Source: Spirochaetota bacterium (lineage in GTDB: Bacteria > Spirochaetota > UBA4802 > UBA5550). From it: a stretch of 64,000 nucleotides of DNA. The DNA is taken from the NCBI GenBank assembly GCA_025457915.1, contig JALOTL010000006.1, positions 124,001 to 188,000 of the forward strand. The letters are read 5' to 3'. A program made the translations under genes and the position numbers. Each line of letters opens with the position of its first letter. Within the stretch, counting starts at the first letter, position 1. Shown one piece after another: positions 18,316 through 27,393 of the stretch. The notes under the pieces are model-generated. The model was not told the DNA's origin and did not search any database. It was given only the letters and a program-made list of their open reading frames with translations.

Positions 18316-18360
18316 CCAATTAAAATAGGGCCCTTCTCAAAGGGCTTTCCTATTAATTGG
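18316..18360. repeat. Imperfect 45-base inverted repeat
   Basis: The ends CCAATTAA and TTAATTGG are complementary, followed inwards by ATAGG/CCTAT and GCCCTT/AAGGGC around a TCTC loop. A folded hairpin of about 19 pairs with small bulges is expected on either strand. There is no U-run, so it is not a textbook terminator. It may be a bidirectional terminator or a REP-like element. Confidence 0.6.
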
Positions 18361-18781
18361 TAAAAAATTTATTAAGCTGGTAAACAACCGGAAAATAAAC
18401 CGCCCACTCCACGATCATTATTGCCATTTTAAAATTGAAAATATAAATAAAGCTGACGGTCTGGACAGCTGAGAGTCTATTTTAATATTTAAAATTGATA
18501 CTGGATCACGTTTATGAAAAAAAGAAAGCATATTGATCAAGCAACAAGTGAACGTTTTTTTATCCGGCATGAGGAAAGAAATTGAATTTAATATGCCTGT
18601 TTCCAGAAAAATTTCAACATGAAGTAAAACTTATTGCCGTACAATTAAGCGCTCATAGCCATGCCAGCCGCAAATTAAATTTTATTCAACTTATGAATAA
18701 ATTATAAGAAAAAATGAAAGCGTATCCGTTTTTTGATTTTACAGATGATCCTGATTTTTAGGCCTCCCGGCAATATAAATA

Positions 18782-18811
18782 TTGACAAAAAAAACGATTA
18801 TAAATTATATG
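18782..18811 (+). promoter_or_regulatory. Sigma-70-like promoter
   Basis: A perfect TTGACA -35 at 18782-18787 is followed after 17 bases by TTATAT, or after 18 by TATATG. It points at the PtsN-like gene starting at 18891, about 80 bases downstream. Confidence 0.5.
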
Positions 18812-18890
18812 AATTTAATTACAAGGATCCTCCGGTTTTCTTCGAAGGGTTAATTCAAATTACCACTTCCGCGATGAAAAAGGTTCAAAA

Positions 18891-19709
18891 ATGAATCTGG
18901 ACAATTTCCTTTCAAAAAATCAGGTTATCAAGTTAAAGGCTGCAGAAAAACAACTGGTTTTTAAGGAAATGATTGAAAGACTTCATGAATTGGGTCATAT
19001 AGAAAATAAGGAAAGATATTACGCCCAGATAGTTCACAGGGAATCACTTGAAAATACAGGGATCGGCAACGGTCTGGCCATACCGCACGCAAGAACTGAA
19101 TCAGTGACGGATTTCATATCCATTTTCGGGGTTCTCGAAAACCCGATAGACTACCAATCCATAGACGGAAAACCAGTCAGGTACATTCTTCTCTCCCTTT
19201 TCCCGACTATCATGAGCACTAAATACCTTTACCTGATCGGGATGATGGCAAGAATCTTTTCAAACAAGGCCAAGAAAAAACTCTTTGAAGAGGAAACCGC
19301 ACCGGGAAAAATCTATACCCTGCTCAAAAAGGAATCGCTTTCTTATTTCGAAGCAATTTCAAGCAAGGAAAAAACTACCGTCGGCCAATCCGAAAATCTT
19401 TCCGGTGTTCCATCATCGGACCTGGATCTTCTCATTAGGCTCGACCGGCTCTACCAGATGTGCGAATCTGAAAAGAACTCCGAATCACTGCTGGTAAAAA
19501 TTGACGCAATTAAAAAATTAATAGATAACAGGTCTTTGACCTATTATGAAAGAATGCGCAAGAAAAGCAGCAATCCATTCGCCATTGTGGAAAAGAACAG
19601 CTGCGCGGGCTGCCACATGGAAATTCCCCCGATCTATCTGAAACAGATAAAGGACCGCCAGGGAATACAGCTGTGTACACATTGCGGCAGATTTCTTATT
19701 ATAATTTGA
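18891..19709 (+). CDS. PTS EIIA (PtsN-like) domain fused to a C4 zinc ribbon
   Basis: 272 residues. Residues 1-150 are a type-2 EIIA (fructose/nitrogen) domain: 'VHRESLENTGIGNGLAIPHA' includes the phosphorylatable His, then 'DYQSIDGKPVRYILLSLFP'. After a linker, residues about 185-272 have a helical part and two CxxC pairs, 'CAGCHMEIPP' and 'CTHCGRFL', matching the zf-RING_7 zinc ribbon that follows a coiled coil in HP0958/CT398-type proteins. PtsN usually relays PTS phosphorylation to regulate other proteins; the ribbon suggests a nucleic-acid or protein contact. No rpoN or hpr gene is nearby. The fusion is unusual. Confidence 0.88.
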   Translation: MNLDNFLSKNQVIKLKAAEKQLVFKEMIERLHELGHIENKERYYAQIVHRESLENTGIGNGLAIPHARTESVTDFISIFGVLENPIDYQSIDGKPVRYILLSLFPTIMSTKYLYLIGMMARIFSNKAKKKLFEEETAPGKIYTLLKKESLSYFEAISSKEKTTVGQSENLSGVPSSDLDLLIRLDRLYQMCESEKNSESLLVKIDAIKKLIDNRSLTYYERMRKKSSNPFAIVEKNSCAGCHMEIPPIYLKQIKDRQGIQLCTHCGRFLIII

Positions 19710-19727
19710 TAATTGCCGCTGATTATA

Positions 19728-20123
19728 TCAGACGCTTATAAAAATACTTCCGTCCAATATCGTTTTAATGCCCAGAATCGCATCGGACAGTTTTTCTTTT
19801 AAAATATAGCCGGTTGCTCCGGCATTGATGGTCTTCTTTAAAATTGACGGCGCGAATTCACTGTTTATTGCGAGTATGCTGATCGCCGGATGAGTATTTT
19901 TTATGCTTTTTATCAAATGCTCGCCATGATTGTCGGATGTTGAAATGTCCGCAAGAACAAGATGTGGCTTTACCTGCACGAGAGTAGAAAAAAAATCATC
20001 CCTCTCAGGGTTGTTACTGTAAATGATGAAATCGCTCATTCCGCTGATCAGGTTCTTCATGTTATCCGTCCTGTGGCAATCGGCGCCGGTAAATAAAATT
20101 TTTATTGGCTTTTCAAAGTTCAT
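19728..20123 (-). CDS. Stand-alone response-regulator receiver domain (atypical)
   Basis: 131 residues, one receiver domain with no output domain. The likely phospho-acceptor is the Asp in 'PHLVLADISTSDNHG' and the conserved Lys is in 'GATGYILKEKLSDAILGIK', which resembles the NarL branch. The acidic pair normally at the end of strand 1 is reduced to one Asp ('ILFTGADCH'). There is no histidine-kinase gene next to it. It may be a signalling relay or a truncated NarL-type regulator. Confidence 0.8.
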   Translation of the reverse strand: MNFEKPIKILFTGADCHRTDNMKNLISGMSDFIIYSNNPERDDFFSTLVQVKPHLVLADISTSDNHGEHLIKSIKNTHPAISILAINSEFAPSILKKTINAGATGYILKEKLSDAILGIKTILDGSIFISV

Positions 20124-20412
20124 TATAGTGTGATCCTCCGGTTTTTTTCATCTTACATCCAGAAACATAAAAAAAGTGTAACTTCTCTCCATTTTCAATT
20201 CCAGGATGGTGTTATCATATAAGCGCCGATTCTGGGAAAAAGTGACAAAAAAAATTTTAATAAATGATAAATTGATTAAAAAAACATCAAAAACTGCATA
20301 TTATAATGGAACTGTTATGTTCAATAATAAAGGGCGGGAATTGTCGGGAAAAAAAGAACGAGTTGTATTTTTATTAATTTGAGAGAAGCAGGCAAACCGG
20401 ATCCGGTTCATT

Positions 20413-21258
20413 CTAAATCATTCCGGTTTTCTCGAGAAGTTTTCCGCACATTTCAGAAAGTATGGGTTTCCCTTCGATATAACAGCCGATCTTTTCATCC
20501 TTGTCGCCGTGGTAATCGCTTCCGCCGGACACCAGAAGATGATACTTATCCGCGAAATCATTAAAGATTTCAATATTTTCTTCGGTATGCATGGCCGCGT
20601 AAACCTCCATGCCCTGCACTCCCCCTCCGACGAGATTAGCGAGCATCGAATCAAACTGTTTGTAATCCGAAAAGTTCAGCGAGGTGGGATGCGCAACAAC
20701 TGAAATCCCCCCTGATTCCCTTATGAGGGATATCGCGTCAATGAAGGAAATCTTATCCTTTTTTACGTAACCGGGCTTTCCATCCACAAGATAATTTTCA
20801 AATATCTCCCTTATATTCTTACCATAACCGTGTTTTACAAGCACCCTGGCCACATGAGGCCGGCCAATGGAACCGCCGTCAGCGGTTTTCAGTACCTCTT
20901 CATATGTAATTCTGATACCGTGGCCGTTAAGGTCATCTACTATTCTGGAAGCCCTTGTGTCCCTGAGGTCGGCAAGCCTCCTGATTGAATTTAAAAGTCT
21001 CTGGTTCCCGTAATCGATGTTCAGTCCCACAAGATGAAACGATGACCCAGGCATGTCGATGCTGAATTCTATTCCGGGTATCAGCTTAAAGCCGATCTTT
21101 TTCGAGTATTCCATTGCATCAGGGAGCCCATCGACCGTGTCATGATCGGTAATGGCAAGAACCGATACCCCGCTTTCAATGGCAAAATCTATAAGGTCCC
21201 TGGGGCTCTTTATGCCGTCGGATGCGGTCGTATGGGTATGGAGATCGATTTTTTTCAT
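20413..21258 (-). CDS. PHP-domain phosphoesterase (RNase AM/YciV-like)
   Basis: 281 residues. Metal-binding motifs of the PHP family are in order: 'IDLHTHTTASDG' (HxH), 'LAITDHDTVDGL', 'FKLIPGIEFSID', 'VVAHPTSLNF' and 'VSGGSDYHGD'. Length and order match the YciV/RNase AM group, which hydrolyses 3',5'-nucleoside bisphosphates and short RNA 5' ends. It is divergent from the ROK kinase gene. Substrate is not proven by sequence. Confidence 0.9.
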   Translation of the reverse strand: MKKIDLHTHTTASDGIKSPRDLIDFAIESGVSVLAITDHDTVDGLPDAMEYSKKIGFKLIPGIEFSIDMPGSSFHLVGLNIDYGNQRLLNSIRRLADLRDTRASRIVDDLNGHGIRITYEEVLKTADGGSIGRPHVARVLVKHGYGKNIREIFENYLVDGKPGYVKKDKISFIDAISLIRESGGISVVAHPTSLNFSDYKQFDSMLANLVGGGVQGMEVYAAMHTEENIEIFNDFADKYHLLVSGGSDYHGDKDEKIGCYIEGKPILSEMCGKLLEKTGMI

Positions 21259-21424
21259 GAACGGAACCGAATTTTGGCTGTTAAAATATACATATTCATT
21301 ATGATTGACAAGAAGTATTTTAACCTTGAAATAATTAATGCATAAGATTACATGTTTTTTCCATGAAGAAATGCTTTTTATTTAACCGAAACACCGGAAT
21401 ATTTGATACGGCGGGATATAAATC

Positions 21425-22375
21425 ATGTATATAGGATTGGACATAGGCGGCTCGGCCGTCAAGGGAGTTCTGGCGGATGGAAACGGCAGGTTGCTGGGTT
21501 TTGCTGAAATCAATACGCCGGGCAAGATAAAGGAATTTGAACAGGATATCATCAAGCTTGTCGATTCACTTACGGTAATGGCTTCGATAGGCAAGGATGG
21601 AATAAAGTGTATCGGGATAGGAGCCGCAGGTTCAATTGACAGGAAAAGGGGTGTAATAATTAAAAGCGCCAATATCAGGTTTCTTGACGGGTATAGAATC
21701 GTAAAAAAAATCGAAAAAAGCACCGGAATAAAAACGGTCCTTGAAAATGACGCTACAGCGGCTGCCATGGGAGTCTGGTGGGTTGAAGGCGGATCCAGGT
21801 ACAGCGAGTGGATTTTAATGACTCTCGGGACCGGGATAGGAGGCGGCCTGTTCATAGGAAACAGTATCTACACCGGGTCTTCAGGAAATTCGATGGAGAT
21901 AGGTCACATGACCATCGATTACAACGGAAAAAAATGCAACTGCGGATCCAGCGGTTGTCTTGAAAGATACGCCTCGGCAACGGCAATCGTTGAATCCGCT
22001 GAATCCCTGATCGGGGAATACCCCTCGTCGTCGATCATCAAACGGACCATGAACGAAAAGCTCTCCTCGCGGATAATATACGAAGAAGCCATGAACAAGG
22101 ACCGCCTTGCACTCAGGGTGTTCAACGAGGCGTCCACCTGCCTCGGTTACGGGGTGGCCAACCTGATAAACATTTTCAATCCGGAAGCGATTTTTTTCGG
22201 CGGCGGGCTGTCCGGTGCCCGCGAAATCATGATGCCTGTTGTAAAAAAAACCGTTAAAAAAAGAATCATGCCGGGCATGGGAACATCCACAAAATACATC
22301 GTCATCAGGAACTTTAAAACAACTCCGGCACTCGGTGCTGCAAAAATCGCAATGGATTCAGTATCGAACCCCTGA
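21425..22375 (+). CDS. ROK-family sugar kinase (glucokinase-like)
   Basis: 316 residues. 'YIGLDIGGSAVKGVLAD' is the ATP-binding phosphate-1 loop, 'LENDATAAAMG' holds the catalytic Asp, 'LMTLGTGIGGGLFI' is phosphate-2, and 'MEIGHMTID' with 'CNCGSSGCLERYAS' gives the His and CxCGxxGCxE zinc site typical of ROK kinases. No HTH is present, so it is an enzyme rather than a repressor. It likely phosphorylates glucose or a similar hexose, feeding the pgi step encoded elsewhere in the window. pheS follows at short distance. Confidence 0.93.
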   Translation: MYIGLDIGGSAVKGVLADGNGRLLGFAEINTPGKIKEFEQDIIKLVDSLTVMASIGKDGIKCIGIGAAGSIDRKRGVIIKSANIRFLDGYRIVKKIEKSTGIKTVLENDATAAAMGVWWVEGGSRYSEWILMTLGTGIGGGLFIGNSIYTGSSGNSMEIGHMTIDYNGKKCNCGSSGCLERYASATAIVESAESLIGEYPSSSIIKRTMNEKLSSRIIYEEAMNKDRLALRVFNEASTCLGYGVANLINIFNPEAIFFGGGLSGAREIMMPVVKKTVKKRIMPGMGTSTKYIVIRNFKTTPALGAAKIAMDSVSNP

Positions 22376-22450
22376 TTATTTTTCCTTGACTTTTTGCCAT
22401 CGTTCCTGATGTATTGTTCTTCCGGGAGAACGTCCAGGCGGATGATATTT

Positions 22451-23482
22451 ATGGAAAACAAGCTAGAGGAAATAAAAAAACAAACGGTCGATGCAGTCAG
22501 ATCAGCGAAGACGGCCGACGAGCTGGAAGACCTCAGGGTAAGGGTTCTCGGAAGAAAGGGCTCACTTACCATCATACTCAGGTCCCTCGGGGACCTGCCT
22601 CCCGAAACACGGGGTACGATAGGAAAAAAATCCAACGAGATAAAAAAAATCATCGAGGAAACGCTTGAGTCAAGGCTCAACGAATTGAATGAAACGTCTC
22701 TTGACGGGCTTGTTACCAGTGAATGGATAGACGTGACCCTTTCCTCGCCGGGCGCAACCGGAACCGCGAAAACCGGAAGACTCCACCCGATTTCCCAGAT
22801 ACAGTATGAAATAGAAGACATCTTCACCTCGATGGGCTTTGAGATCCTGGACGGACCCGAGGCCGAAACAGAATACTACAACTTCGAGGCACTCAACATT
22901 CCGAAGCACCACCCGGCAAGGGACATGCAGGACACATTCTGGACCGAAGACGGGAATCTCCTGAGGACGCATACCTCCCCGATACAGGTCAGGGGCATGG
23001 AAAAAATGAAACCGCCCCTGAGGATAGTCGGCCCGGGAAGGGTTTTCAGATACGAAAGCACTGACGCGTCCCATGAGAATACCTTCTACCAGGTGGAGGG
23101 CATGATGATCGATAGGGACATCAGCGTTTCCCACCTCATTTATGTAATGAAGGAATTATTGAGAAGGATTTTTAAAAGAGACGTTAAAATACGCCTGAGG
23201 CCGGGTTATTTCCCTTTCGTCGAACCTGGTTTCGAACTGGACATGAACTGCCTTATCTGCGGCGGAACTGGATGCAGCGTGTGCAAACAATCCGGCTGGG
23301 TCGAGGTTCTCCCCTGCGGCCTCGTGCATCCGGCGGTCCTGAGATACGGAAACATCGATCCCTCGCAATGGTCCGGCTTCGCGTTCGGACTCGGCCTGAA
23401 CCGGCTAATAATGATGAAATACGGGATAAACGACATCAGGCACTTTTTAAGCGGCGACGAAAGATTCCTCGTGCAATTCTGA
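22451..23482 (+). CDS. pheS: Phenylalanyl-tRNA synthetase alpha subunit
   Basis: 343 residues from the ATG at 22451, ten bases after AGGCGG; ATGs at 22394 and 22442 are in frame but poorly placed. The N-terminal coiled coil ('LRVRVLGRKGSLTIILRSLG') is followed by the class II catalytic core. 'RLHPISQI' and 'LEILDGPE'-like elements are present ('MGFEILDGPEAETEYYNF'), then 'LLRTHTSPIQVRGM', 'GRVFRYESTDASHENTFYQV' and 'GFAFGLGLNRLIMMKYGI'. It forms the alpha2beta2 enzyme with pheT, which starts 17 bases downstream. Confidence 0.97.
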   Translation: MENKLEEIKKQTVDAVRSAKTADELEDLRVRVLGRKGSLTIILRSLGDLPPETRGTIGKKSNEIKKIIEETLESRLNELNETSLDGLVTSEWIDVTLSSPGATGTAKTGRLHPISQIQYEIEDIFTSMGFEILDGPEAETEYYNFEALNIPKHHPARDMQDTFWTEDGNLLRTHTSPIQVRGMEKMKPPLRIVGPGRVFRYESTDASHENTFYQVEGMMIDRDISVSHLIYVMKELLRRIFKRDVKIRLRPGYFPFVEPGFELDMNCLICGGTGCSVCKQSGWVEVLPCGLVHPAVLRYGNIDPSQWSGFAFGLGLNRLIMMKYGINDIRHFLSGDERFLVQF

Positions 23483-23498
23483 TTCCGGGGTTTATAAA

Positions 23499-25895
23499 AT
23501 GTGGATTTCTCTAAACATAATATCGAAAATGGTGAGCCTCGACGGCATATCACCGGAAGATATTGCCCAGCGGTTAACGATGTCCTCCGCGGAAATCGAA
23601 TGCCTTGAATACGCCAACCGCCACTTCACAACCATCATTACGGCAAAAATACTTGACGTGAAGCCGCATCCGAACGCGGACAAACTCACCCTCGTGGATC
23701 TTTCCACCGGATCCGAGAACCACAGGGTCGTCTGCGGAGCGCCCAACCATAAAAAGGGGGATATCGTGCCCCTTGCCATGCCCGGTACTGAATTCAGCAA
23801 GGATTTTATCATAAAAAAATCAAAAATACGGGGGGAGGAATCATCCGGGATGCTGTGTTCGGAAAAGGAACTCGGCCTTTCGGATGACCATAGCGGGATA
23901 TTGATTTTCCCGGAAGGAACGCCTGCAGGCAAATCGCTGGCAGAAATATTCCCCGACAGTGTCGATGTCCGTCTTGAAATAGACAATAAATCCATAACCC
24001 ATCGGCCCGACCTCTGGAGTCATATGGGCTTCGCACGCGAAATAGCCGCGCTGTACGGAAGGCCCTTCACGGACGTGATTGACCGTTCGCTTGAATCCGG
24101 GTTTAAAAACGCCGAATCCCTCAAGGTGGAAATCATGAACCCGGAAGCCGCACCCCGTTACAGCGGCCTCGTGGTCAAAAACATAAAAATCGGGGACTCT
24201 CCGGACTGGCTCAAGGCCGCAGTCACCTCCATCGGCATGAGGCCCATCAATAACATCGTCGATATAACCAACTATGTCATGGCCGAGGTCGGCGAACCCA
24301 TGCACGCCTTCGACAGGAAAAAGCTCACCGGCGACAGGATCATCGTCAGGCTCGCAAGACAGGGGGAACCCATCATGACCCTGGACGGCCAGACGTTCAC
24401 CCTTACATCCGAAGACATAGTCATCGCGGACAACGACAAACCGATTGCGCTCGCGGGCGTAATGGGGGGAGGCAACAGCGAGATCGACGATTCCACGACC
24501 GAGATAGTCCTGGAAGCCGCGACATTCAATCCCGTGAATATAAGAAAAACGGCGCAGAGGTTCAACCAGAGGACCGAGGCCGCAATGAGGTTTGAAAAAT
24601 CCCTTTCCCCGGAGCTCACTGCCGCGGCGCTCATCAGGTGCTATGATCTCATTAAAAAATGCATACCCGGAGCGGTTGCTGTTTCGAAGATCCTGGACGC
24701 CTATCCTGTAAAACAGAAAACGGTTAAAATCAAAACCGACACTGAGTTCATAAAAAAACGAATAGGGCAAAAAATAAGCGACGAAAGGATAACTGGCATC
24801 CTGAAGGCGCTTGATTTCAGGATTGAGATAAAGGGAACTGATCTCGAACTAGAGGTCCCCCATTACAGGGCGACCAAGGACATTTCAATACCTGAAGACA
24901 TAGTGGAAGAAGTCGGAAGGATTTACGGTTTCGACAACATAGCCGAATCGGCCCCGATGGTCCCCTGCACTCCGCCGAGGAGAAACGAGTTCAGGCTTTT
25001 TGAAAGAAAAGTCAAGGGCATACTTTCAATGCATTTCAACATGATCGAAACGAGCGGATATTCGTTTGTCGGCGAAGATTTCCTGAACAGGCTCGGCATT
25101 AACGAAGACAGGGAACTGAGGCTCGCCAACCCGCTTTCCATGGAACAGGACAGGCTCAGAAGAAGCCTGGTGCCTAACGCGGTCAAATCCATAATGGTCA
25201 ACATGAGAAATTCAGATTATTTCAAGACATACGAGATGGGCCGAATATACATCAAGGATGACAGAAAGTCGAAGGAATTGACCGGGGAAAACACGCGGGT
25301 TTGCGGATTGGTTTATTCCAGGCAGCCAGATGCGCCTCTTTTCTATGAAGCAAAGGAAATCGTCTGCGGGTTGATTGAAATGATCTCGATGGACGATATA
25401 GTTATGGTGCCTGAATCGAAAGAACTTCCGCCTTATGCCCATCCGGGAAGGAGCATGCTGATAAAAACCGGCGGTAAGGACGCAGGGATAATTTCAGAAT
25501 TCCATCCGAAAACATTGAAATCCTTTGATATACAAGGCAGATCGGCCTTTTTCGATATTGATCTCAACATGCTTTTCGACGCTGAAAAAACTGATAAAAA
25601 GTTCTGCGAGCTGCAGAAGTATCCGGATGTGCCGTTCGAGTTGAGCATCCTGGCCGACAGGTACGTGCATACCGCCGACATCATATCACACGTGATAAAA
25701 ACGAGCCCGGAATACATCAAGTCCGCGGAAGTAATATCAATTTACGAAGGCGCACAGATACCCGAAGGGAAAAAGTCCGTATCGATAAAAACGGTTTACC
25801 GCGCAAGCGACAGGACGCTTTCACCGGAAGAGATCGCGGGACTTCAGAAAAAACTGATAGAATCAATGAACAGGAAAGGATTTACGCTCAGGTAG
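23499..25895 (+). CDS. pheT: Phenylalanyl-tRNA synthetase beta subunit
   Basis: 798 residues, full bacterial length. Domains run in the normal order: a tRNA-binding OB fold ('VKPHPNADKLTLVDLSTG'), B3/B4 editing module ('RPDLWSHMGFAREIAALYGR', 'VDITNYVMAEVGEPMHAFD'), B5 ('IPEDIVEEVGRIYGFDNIAE'), the pseudo-catalytic core ('LANPLSMEQDRLRRSLVPN') and a C-terminal ferredoxin-like anticodon-binding fold ('YPDVPFELSILADRYVH'). It is in an operon with pheS. Its end overlaps the convergent CYTH-domain gene by eight bases. Confidence 0.97.
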   Translation: MWISLNIISKMVSLDGISPEDIAQRLTMSSAEIECLEYANRHFTTIITAKILDVKPHPNADKLTLVDLSTGSENHRVVCGAPNHKKGDIVPLAMPGTEFSKDFIIKKSKIRGEESSGMLCSEKELGLSDDHSGILIFPEGTPAGKSLAEIFPDSVDVRLEIDNKSITHRPDLWSHMGFAREIAALYGRPFTDVIDRSLESGFKNAESLKVEIMNPEAAPRYSGLVVKNIKIGDSPDWLKAAVTSIGMRPINNIVDITNYVMAEVGEPMHAFDRKKLTGDRIIVRLARQGEPIMTLDGQTFTLTSEDIVIADNDKPIALAGVMGGGNSEIDDSTTEIVLEAATFNPVNIRKTAQRFNQRTEAAMRFEKSLSPELTAAALIRCYDLIKKCIPGAVAVSKILDAYPVKQKTVKIKTDTEFIKKRIGQKISDERITGILKALDFRIEIKGTDLELEVPHYRATKDISIPEDIVEEVGRIYGFDNIAESAPMVPCTPPRRNEFRLFERKVKGILSMHFNMIETSGYSFVGEDFLNRLGINEDRELRLANPLSMEQDRLRRSLVPNAVKSIMVNMRNSDYFKTYEMGRIYIKDDRKSKELTGENTRVCGLVYSRQPDAPLFYEAKEIVCGLIEMISMDDIVMVPESKELPPYAHPGRSMLIKTGGKDAGIISEFHPKTLKSFDIQGRSAFFDIDLNMLFDAEKTDKKFCELQKYPDVPFELSILADRYVHTADIISHVIKTSPEYIKSAEVISIYEGAQIPEGKKSVSIKTVYRASDRTLSPEEIAGLQKKLIESMNRKGFTLR

Positions 25896-26412
25896 GCTTC
25901 ATCAGAAGCATTTCAAGATATGACCTGGTCTCGAACCTCGAGAGTCCCATTATCTCCGCGGCTTCAAAAAGCTCTTTTTCCACAAGCTCCCTGTCCTCGC
26001 CGGTTTTCTCAAGCTCGACGAAATCCCCCAGCCCGGAAACCCTGTCCAGGCATACCTCGATTCCCCTGTAATCAAATATGTCTCTCTTTTTTTCAACAAG
26101 GCCGGCTTCCGAAAATCCAAGGTTGTGAAGTATGCCGCGCATGACTTCAAAATCGCCTATCCCGGTTTCTAGCTCCATCCTGGTCTTGGATCTTCCGCTC
26201 ATCCTCGCGCCCTTGTAGGTTATGAGGGTCTGGTCCCCGATGCGCCTCAGCCGCAAAGCCTCGTCCGTCGAGGCGAAATTTCTCGACGGATGACCGAAGT
26301 AAAGGTCGGCCATTTCTTCATTCCTGAGGAATAAGCCTCCAATCCTCCTGATCCCTCTTTCAAATTCAGCCAGGTCGTCCGCGTAAGCCTTTATCTCAAT
26401 CTCGAGCGGCAA
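25888..26412 (-). CDS. CYTH-domain protein (class IV adenylate cyclase/thiamine triphosphatase-like)
   Basis: 174 residues. The signature 'LEIEIKAY' (ExExK) opens the protein, and alternating charged residues follow ('DEALRLRRIGDQTLITYKG', 'SKTRMELETGIGD', 'GIEVCLDRVSGLGDFVELEK'), as expected of the triphosphate tunnel fold. This length and the F-V-E-L-E motif match the CyaB branch. Activity could be adenylate cyclase or inorganic/thiamine triphosphatase. It abuts the GerMN gene with no gap and is probably co-transcribed. Confidence 0.9.
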   Translation of the reverse strand: MPLEIEIKAYADDLAEFERGIRRIGGLFLRNEEMADLYFGHPSRNFASTDEALRLRRIGDQTLITYKGARMSGRSKTRMELETGIGDFEVMRGILHNLGFSEAGLVEKKRDIFDYRGIEVCLDRVSGLGDFVELEKTGEDRELVEKELFEAAEIMGLSRFETRSYLEMLLMKPT

Positions 26413-27165
26413 TCACTTTCTCCTTTTGAGAGGGCCGTTTACGGACAGGCCGTCGCTTCCGATGCTGTTTCTTCTTTTCCCGTTAATTTTAATTACTACC
26501 CCTTCAATTCCGTCAAACTGGGTCGCCGTATAAACGATCTGGTCGAGCCTGTTCATCAGGATGCTGCCCTCGCCGTCCTTCTCTATCGCGCCGTTGAAAT
26601 CTATTTCCGCAATCCTGTTGGATATTTTTATACCCCTTACCCTCAGGTCCTGCGGCATGGCGCTTAAAATTCCAGAGCCTTTTTCTTTTTTGGACGGGCC
26701 CCTTATAAGCTCTTTCATCGCGCCGTCGACAGGCGATGTGCCCTCGACCCTCCTGTTCACGGGGAGCAGGTTTACCTTTTCTGTTTTTTCATTCAGCTTG
26801 AAAAAATAGACCTTGATATCCCGGACTGCGATACGGTCTTTATTTTCAGTTTTTTTATCCGTTCCATTATCGTCCGGTGTTCTCTTCTCCGTCAAATCGG
26901 CTGTTTTATCTGCCTCCTTATAGGCAGGCGAATTTTTACGTGTTTCTACCGGTCTGACATTACCCGGCCTGTCGAATTTATTCAGAAGGAGCACTATAGC
27001 GGTAATGAGGCAAAGTATTACCAGGAGATATATCGCGGTACGGTTTTTTTCACCGGGTTGTACGGGTGCAGGACTCTGCTGAGTTTTTTTTGAAGCCCTT
27101 TTTTTTGCCGGTCCCCTTTTCGGGGAAGCTGTTTTTTTCGCGCCTTTCCCGCCCTTTACAGGCAT
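26413..27165 (-). CDS. Membrane-anchored GerMN-domain protein
   Basis: 250 residues. A very basic N-terminus (Lys/Arg/Ala-rich, residues 1-45) precedes one transmembrane helix ('AIYLLVILCLITAIVLLL'), then a charged linker. The C-terminal GerMN domain covers about 115-245: 'IKVYFFKLNEKTEKVNLLPV', 'PVDGAMKELIRGPSKKE', 'RIAEIDFNGAIEKDGEGS' and 'QIVYTATQFDGIEGVVI'. GerMN domains occur in envelope proteins; function outside sporulation is unknown. The downstream gene starts at the next base. Confidence 0.88.
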   Translation of the reverse strand: MPVKGGKGAKKTASPKRGPAKKRASKKTQQSPAPVQPGEKNRTAIYLLVILCLITAIVLLLNKFDRPGNVRPVETRKNSPAYKEADKTADLTEKRTPDDNGTDKKTENKDRIAVRDIKVYFFKLNEKTEKVNLLPVNRRVEGTSPVDGAMKELIRGPSKKEKGSGILSAMPQDLRVRGIKISNRIAEIDFNGAIEKDGEGSILMNRLDQIVYTATQFDGIEGVVIKINGKRRNSIGSDGLSVNGPLKRRK

Positions 27166-27350
27166 ATTCTGTATCCCGGTAAATTTGTTATATCAATTAC
27201 ATCGATTTATTGGATTTATTCAGCAAAGGCAAGCATTTTACCTTTCCATTTGTCACTTTTTTAACGGCCGTCCGCGGCTGAATTAAAATTTCTTGAAATT
27301 TGTCCATTCAGCATTTAATTTTATATATAACAAAACTGTTGCCGCAAGAT

Positions 27351-27375
27351 ACTGGAAGGCTTTTCGCCCTCCAGT
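27351..27375 (+). other. Hairpin in the leader of the pcm-like gene
   Basis: ACTGGAAGGC and GCCCTCCAGT pair with one mismatch/bulge around TTTTC, ending 18 bases before the ATG and just ahead of the AAGGAA ribosome site. It might control translation or be a processed 5' end. No family is recognised. Confidence 0.4.
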
Positions 27376-27393
27376 AATTTTAAGGAAATTAGC

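Larger units (their letters stand above)
18275..18890. other. Long gene-poor gap with decayed-looking frames
   Basis: About 616 bases. It contains the inverted repeat at 18316-18360 and a promoter at 18782-18811. Between about 18514 and 18775 there are short plus-strand stretches with protein-like composition in different frames: a 23-codon frame at 18514, a frame ending 'EKFQHEVKLIAVQLSAHS' and beyond, and 15 codons starting 'MKAYPFFDF'. They could be remnants of a lost gene. No product is recognisable. Confidence 0.35.
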
